Assembly: GCA_019745575.1 (NCBI GenBank)
Contig: JAIETA010000086.1
Location: 1-33,052, forward strand
Direction of reading: 5' to 3'
DNA from: Reyranella sp.
GTDB taxonomy: Bacteria; Pseudomonadota; Alphaproteobacteria; Reyranellales; Reyranellaceae
Length of the DNA: 33,052 nucleotides
The notes under the pieces: generated by a model
What the model was told of the DNA's origin: nothing
Databases searched by the model: none
Seen by the model: the letters and a program-made list of their open reading frames with translations, nothing else
Translations under genes and position numbers: made by a program
Shown: piece after piece, positions 31,329 through 33,052 of the stretch
Numbering within the stretch: the first letter of the stretch is position 1
Layout of the letters: the number at the start of each line of letters is the position of its first letter

Positions 31329-33023
31329 CTAGACCGCGCGGCCTGCGAGCATGCCTTCGTAGACGGCTTCCTCGACGGATCGGGGCGCAAGGCAATCGCC
31401 GGCGAGGTGCAATGGCACCCCCAGGGGCGCCAGCGCCTCCTCGAGGCTGGTGTCCGGCCGGTGGCCGAGCGCCAGAACCACGGTCTCGACGTCGGCCGCT
31501 ATGATCGGCTCGCCCGAAACGATATGGGTCATGTAGGCCGTGTCCTCGTCGACGCCGAAGAGCCTCGCGTAGGGAATGACCTCGACGCCGAGCTTGTGCA
31601 GCTTGCCCGCCAGATGGTCGCGCAGATAGGGCTGCAGATTCTGGCCGGCGTGCGTTCCGGTCACGGCCAGCCTGACGTGCCGCCCTTCCCGCACGAGCTT
31701 CTCGGCGACACCGATGCCGATCCAGTCGCAGCGCCAGTCCGCGACGAGCACGCGCCCGCCCGGATTGGCCCGGCCTTCGAGCACGGCCCAGGCATCGAGG
31801 ACGTGCGCGTTCTCGGCGCCTTCGATTTCGGGCCGGTAGGGCACGGCGCCGGTCGCGACGATCACCGCATCGGGTTTCTCGCGCCGGATCGTGTCGGCCG
31901 ACAGCGACGCACCGAGCCGCACCTCGACGCCGGCGTTCCTCATTTCCTGCTGCAGGTTCGTGGTGACGCCGCCGAACTCCGCCCGCTCGGGGAGGAGCTG
32001 GGCGAGCTGCACCTGGCCGCCCAGCCGCGGCTTCGCCTCGAACAGCGTCACGCGATGGCCGCGTTCGGCCGCCGTCGCGGCAGCCTTCATGCCGGCGGGG
32101 CCGCCGCCGGCGACGAAAATACGCCGGGGTGTCGCCGTCCGCTCGACGCGGCCGAATTTCAGCTCGCGCCCTGACGCGGGATTCTGGATGCACGAAATGC
32201 TGTAGCCCATGTGGTAGTGGCCGATGCAGGCCTGATTGCAACCGACACAGGCGCGGATGTCGTCCGTCTGCCCGTTGCGCGCCTTGTTGGGCATGTCCGG
32301 GTCGGAGATCATCGCGCGTGTCATGCCGCACATGTCGGCCTCGCCGGCCGCCAGCACGGCCTCGGCGATCTGCGGCTGGTTGATGCGGCCAGCGACGAAC
32401 ACCGGCAGGCCGACCGCGGCGCGCAGCGTGCCGGCCTTGGGCGCCACATAGGCGTGCGGCAGCTCCATGGGCGGCACGACATGGACCGAACCGCCCAGGC
32501 CCTGCATGGACCCGTAGGTCGTATTGACATAGTCGATGGCGCCGCTCGCCTTCAACGCCTTGCAGATGGCGATGACCTCCTGCTGGTCGAGGCCGCCGGG
32601 CTCGACCTCATCGGCCGAGATGCGCATGCCGAGGACGGGATCGTCGCCGAGGTTCTTCCGCACGACCGCCAGGAGGTCGGCCAGGAAGCGCAGCCGGTTC
32701 TCGAAGCTGCCGCCGTAATGATCGGTGCGCTGATTGTGCCGGGGATTCAGGAAGTCGGAGATCAGCATCCCGTGGCTTGCCAGCAGCTCGATGCCGTCGA
32801 AGCCCGCCTCGCCGAAGCGGCGCGCGGCATTTCCCGCCTCCGCGAGCAGCTCTTCGATCATCGCCATCGGCATGGCGCGCGGCATGGTGTGGAAGCGCTG
32901 ATCGGGCACGACGGACGGCGCATAGGCGACGCCGCGCAGGCCGCCGGACAGTCGCTTGGTCACGCGGCCGGAGTGGGAGAGTTGGCCGAAGATTTTGAAT
33001 CCCATTGAGGTGACCATTGCCAT
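31329..33023 (-). CDS. NADH:flavin oxidoreductase / 2,4-dienoyl-CoA reductase-type enzyme, N-terminus missing or frameshifted
   Basis: This is a 564-residue frame of the old-yellow-enzyme family with iron-sulfur and FAD/NAD domains. The barrel part includes KIFGQLSHSGR, GFDGIELLASHGMLISDFLN and NQRTDHYGGSFENRLRF. The [4Fe-4S] ligands are C-x2-C-x3-C-x11-C in CVGCNQACIGH and SCIQNP. IFVAGGGPAGMKAA is the dinucleotide-binding motif of the C-terminal half. The first ~100 barrel residues expected before KIFGQL are missing: an in-frame TGA lies at 33035-33033, and the neighbouring frame is open to the window edge. A one-base change at the T5 run 33029-33033 would join them. Its substrate is unknown. 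Confidence 0.88.
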   Translation of the reverse strand: MAMVTSMGFKIFGQLSHSGRVTKRLSGGLRGVAYAPSVVPDQRFHTMPRAMPMAMIEELLAEAGNAARRFGEAGFDGIELLASHGMLISDFLNPRHNQRTDHYGGSFENRLRFLADLLAVVRKNLGDDPVLGMRISADEVEPGGLDQQEVIAICKALKASGAIDYVNTTYGSMQGLGGSVHVVPPMELPHAYVAPKAGTLRAAVGLPVFVAGRINQPQIAEAVLAAGEADMCGMTRAMISDPDMPNKARNGQTDDIRACVGCNQACIGHYHMGYSISCIQNPASGRELKFGRVERTATPRRIFVAGGGPAGMKAAATAAERGHRVTLFEAKPRLGGQVQLAQLLPERAEFGGVTTNLQQEMRNAGVEVRLGASLSADTIRREKPDAVIVATGAVPYRPEIEGAENAHVLDAWAVLEGRANPGGRVLVADWRCDWIGIGVAEKLVREGRHVRLAVTGTHAGQNLQPYLRDHLAGKLHKLGVEVIPYARLFGVDEDTAYMTHIVSGEPIIAADVETVVLALGHRPDTSLEEALAPLGVPLHLAGDCLAPRSVEEAVYEGMLAGRAV

Positions 33024-33052
33024 TCCGCTTTTTCATTCTTGCATTCGCGAAC

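Overview
The window is GC-rich alphaproteobacterial chromosome carrying a degenerate, rearranged prophage. The evidence is an fdxA-carD neighbourhood, a SUV3-like helicase followed by an S4-domain gene, an alphaproteobacterial type of heat-shock promoter in front of dnaK, a large-type NAD-glutamate dehydrogenase tail at the left edge, and a twin palindromic repeat of a kind common in Bradyrhizobium-like genomes. The genus cannot be read from the sequence.

Left part (1-19.7 kb) is ordinary chromosome. It holds the end of an NAD-glutamate dehydrogenase, msrB, an unlisted 40-residue secreted peptide, an epoxide-hydrolase-like enzyme, and a zinc uptake pair (aztA/aztB). A 47-residue membrane peptide precedes the zinc genes and a Zur-box-like palindrome lies at its start codon. 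Then come a DUF1223 protein, a helicase, an S4 RNA-binding protein, fdxA, carD, an M48 lipoprotein protease, proline iminopeptidase, a TauD/TfdA-type dioxygenase, the chaperone set grpE-dnaK-dnaJ, a type II haloacid-dehalogenase-like protein, tag and an M81 (MlrC-like) peptidase.

From 20.1 to 30.9 kb lies a phage-derived island. On the minus strand, in transcription order, are terminase small subunit, terminase large subunit, a 675-residue chimera, an array of small immunity-like genes, a portal protein that seems to lack its C-terminus, and an internal-virion-like gene. The chimera has a phage internal-virion (ejection) type N-terminus and a polymorphic toxin type 33-like C-terminus. The immunity-like genes are two DUF4279 paralogues, one unrecognised protein and one DUF4288 protein. 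A 19-codon orphan copy of the toxin tail sits directly before the second DUF4279 gene, the arrangement expected of a toxin-immunity locus that grows by duplication. A higBA toxin-antitoxin pair on the plus strand and a twin REP repeat lie between the array and the portal gene. No capsid, tail, lysis, repressor or integrase gene was found.

Between the portal and the internal-virion-like gene, where capsid and tail genes would be expected, is a compact metal-resistance cassette: a CadR/PbrR-like MerR regulator, an HMA-CDF metal efflux protein and a signal peptidase II. The divergent promoter has the 19-bp spacer and dyad of MerR-controlled promoters.

Right of the island, after about 430 bp of AT-rich and hairpin-rich DNA, is an iron-sulfur flavin oxidoreductase of the 2,4-dienoyl-CoA reductase type. 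Its N-terminus appears to be broken by a frameshift at a T5 run near the window end.

The most interesting system is the phage-protein/toxin fusion with its immunity array. It could be a toxin carried by, or spread with, phage particles, or a domesticated competition locus built from phage parts.
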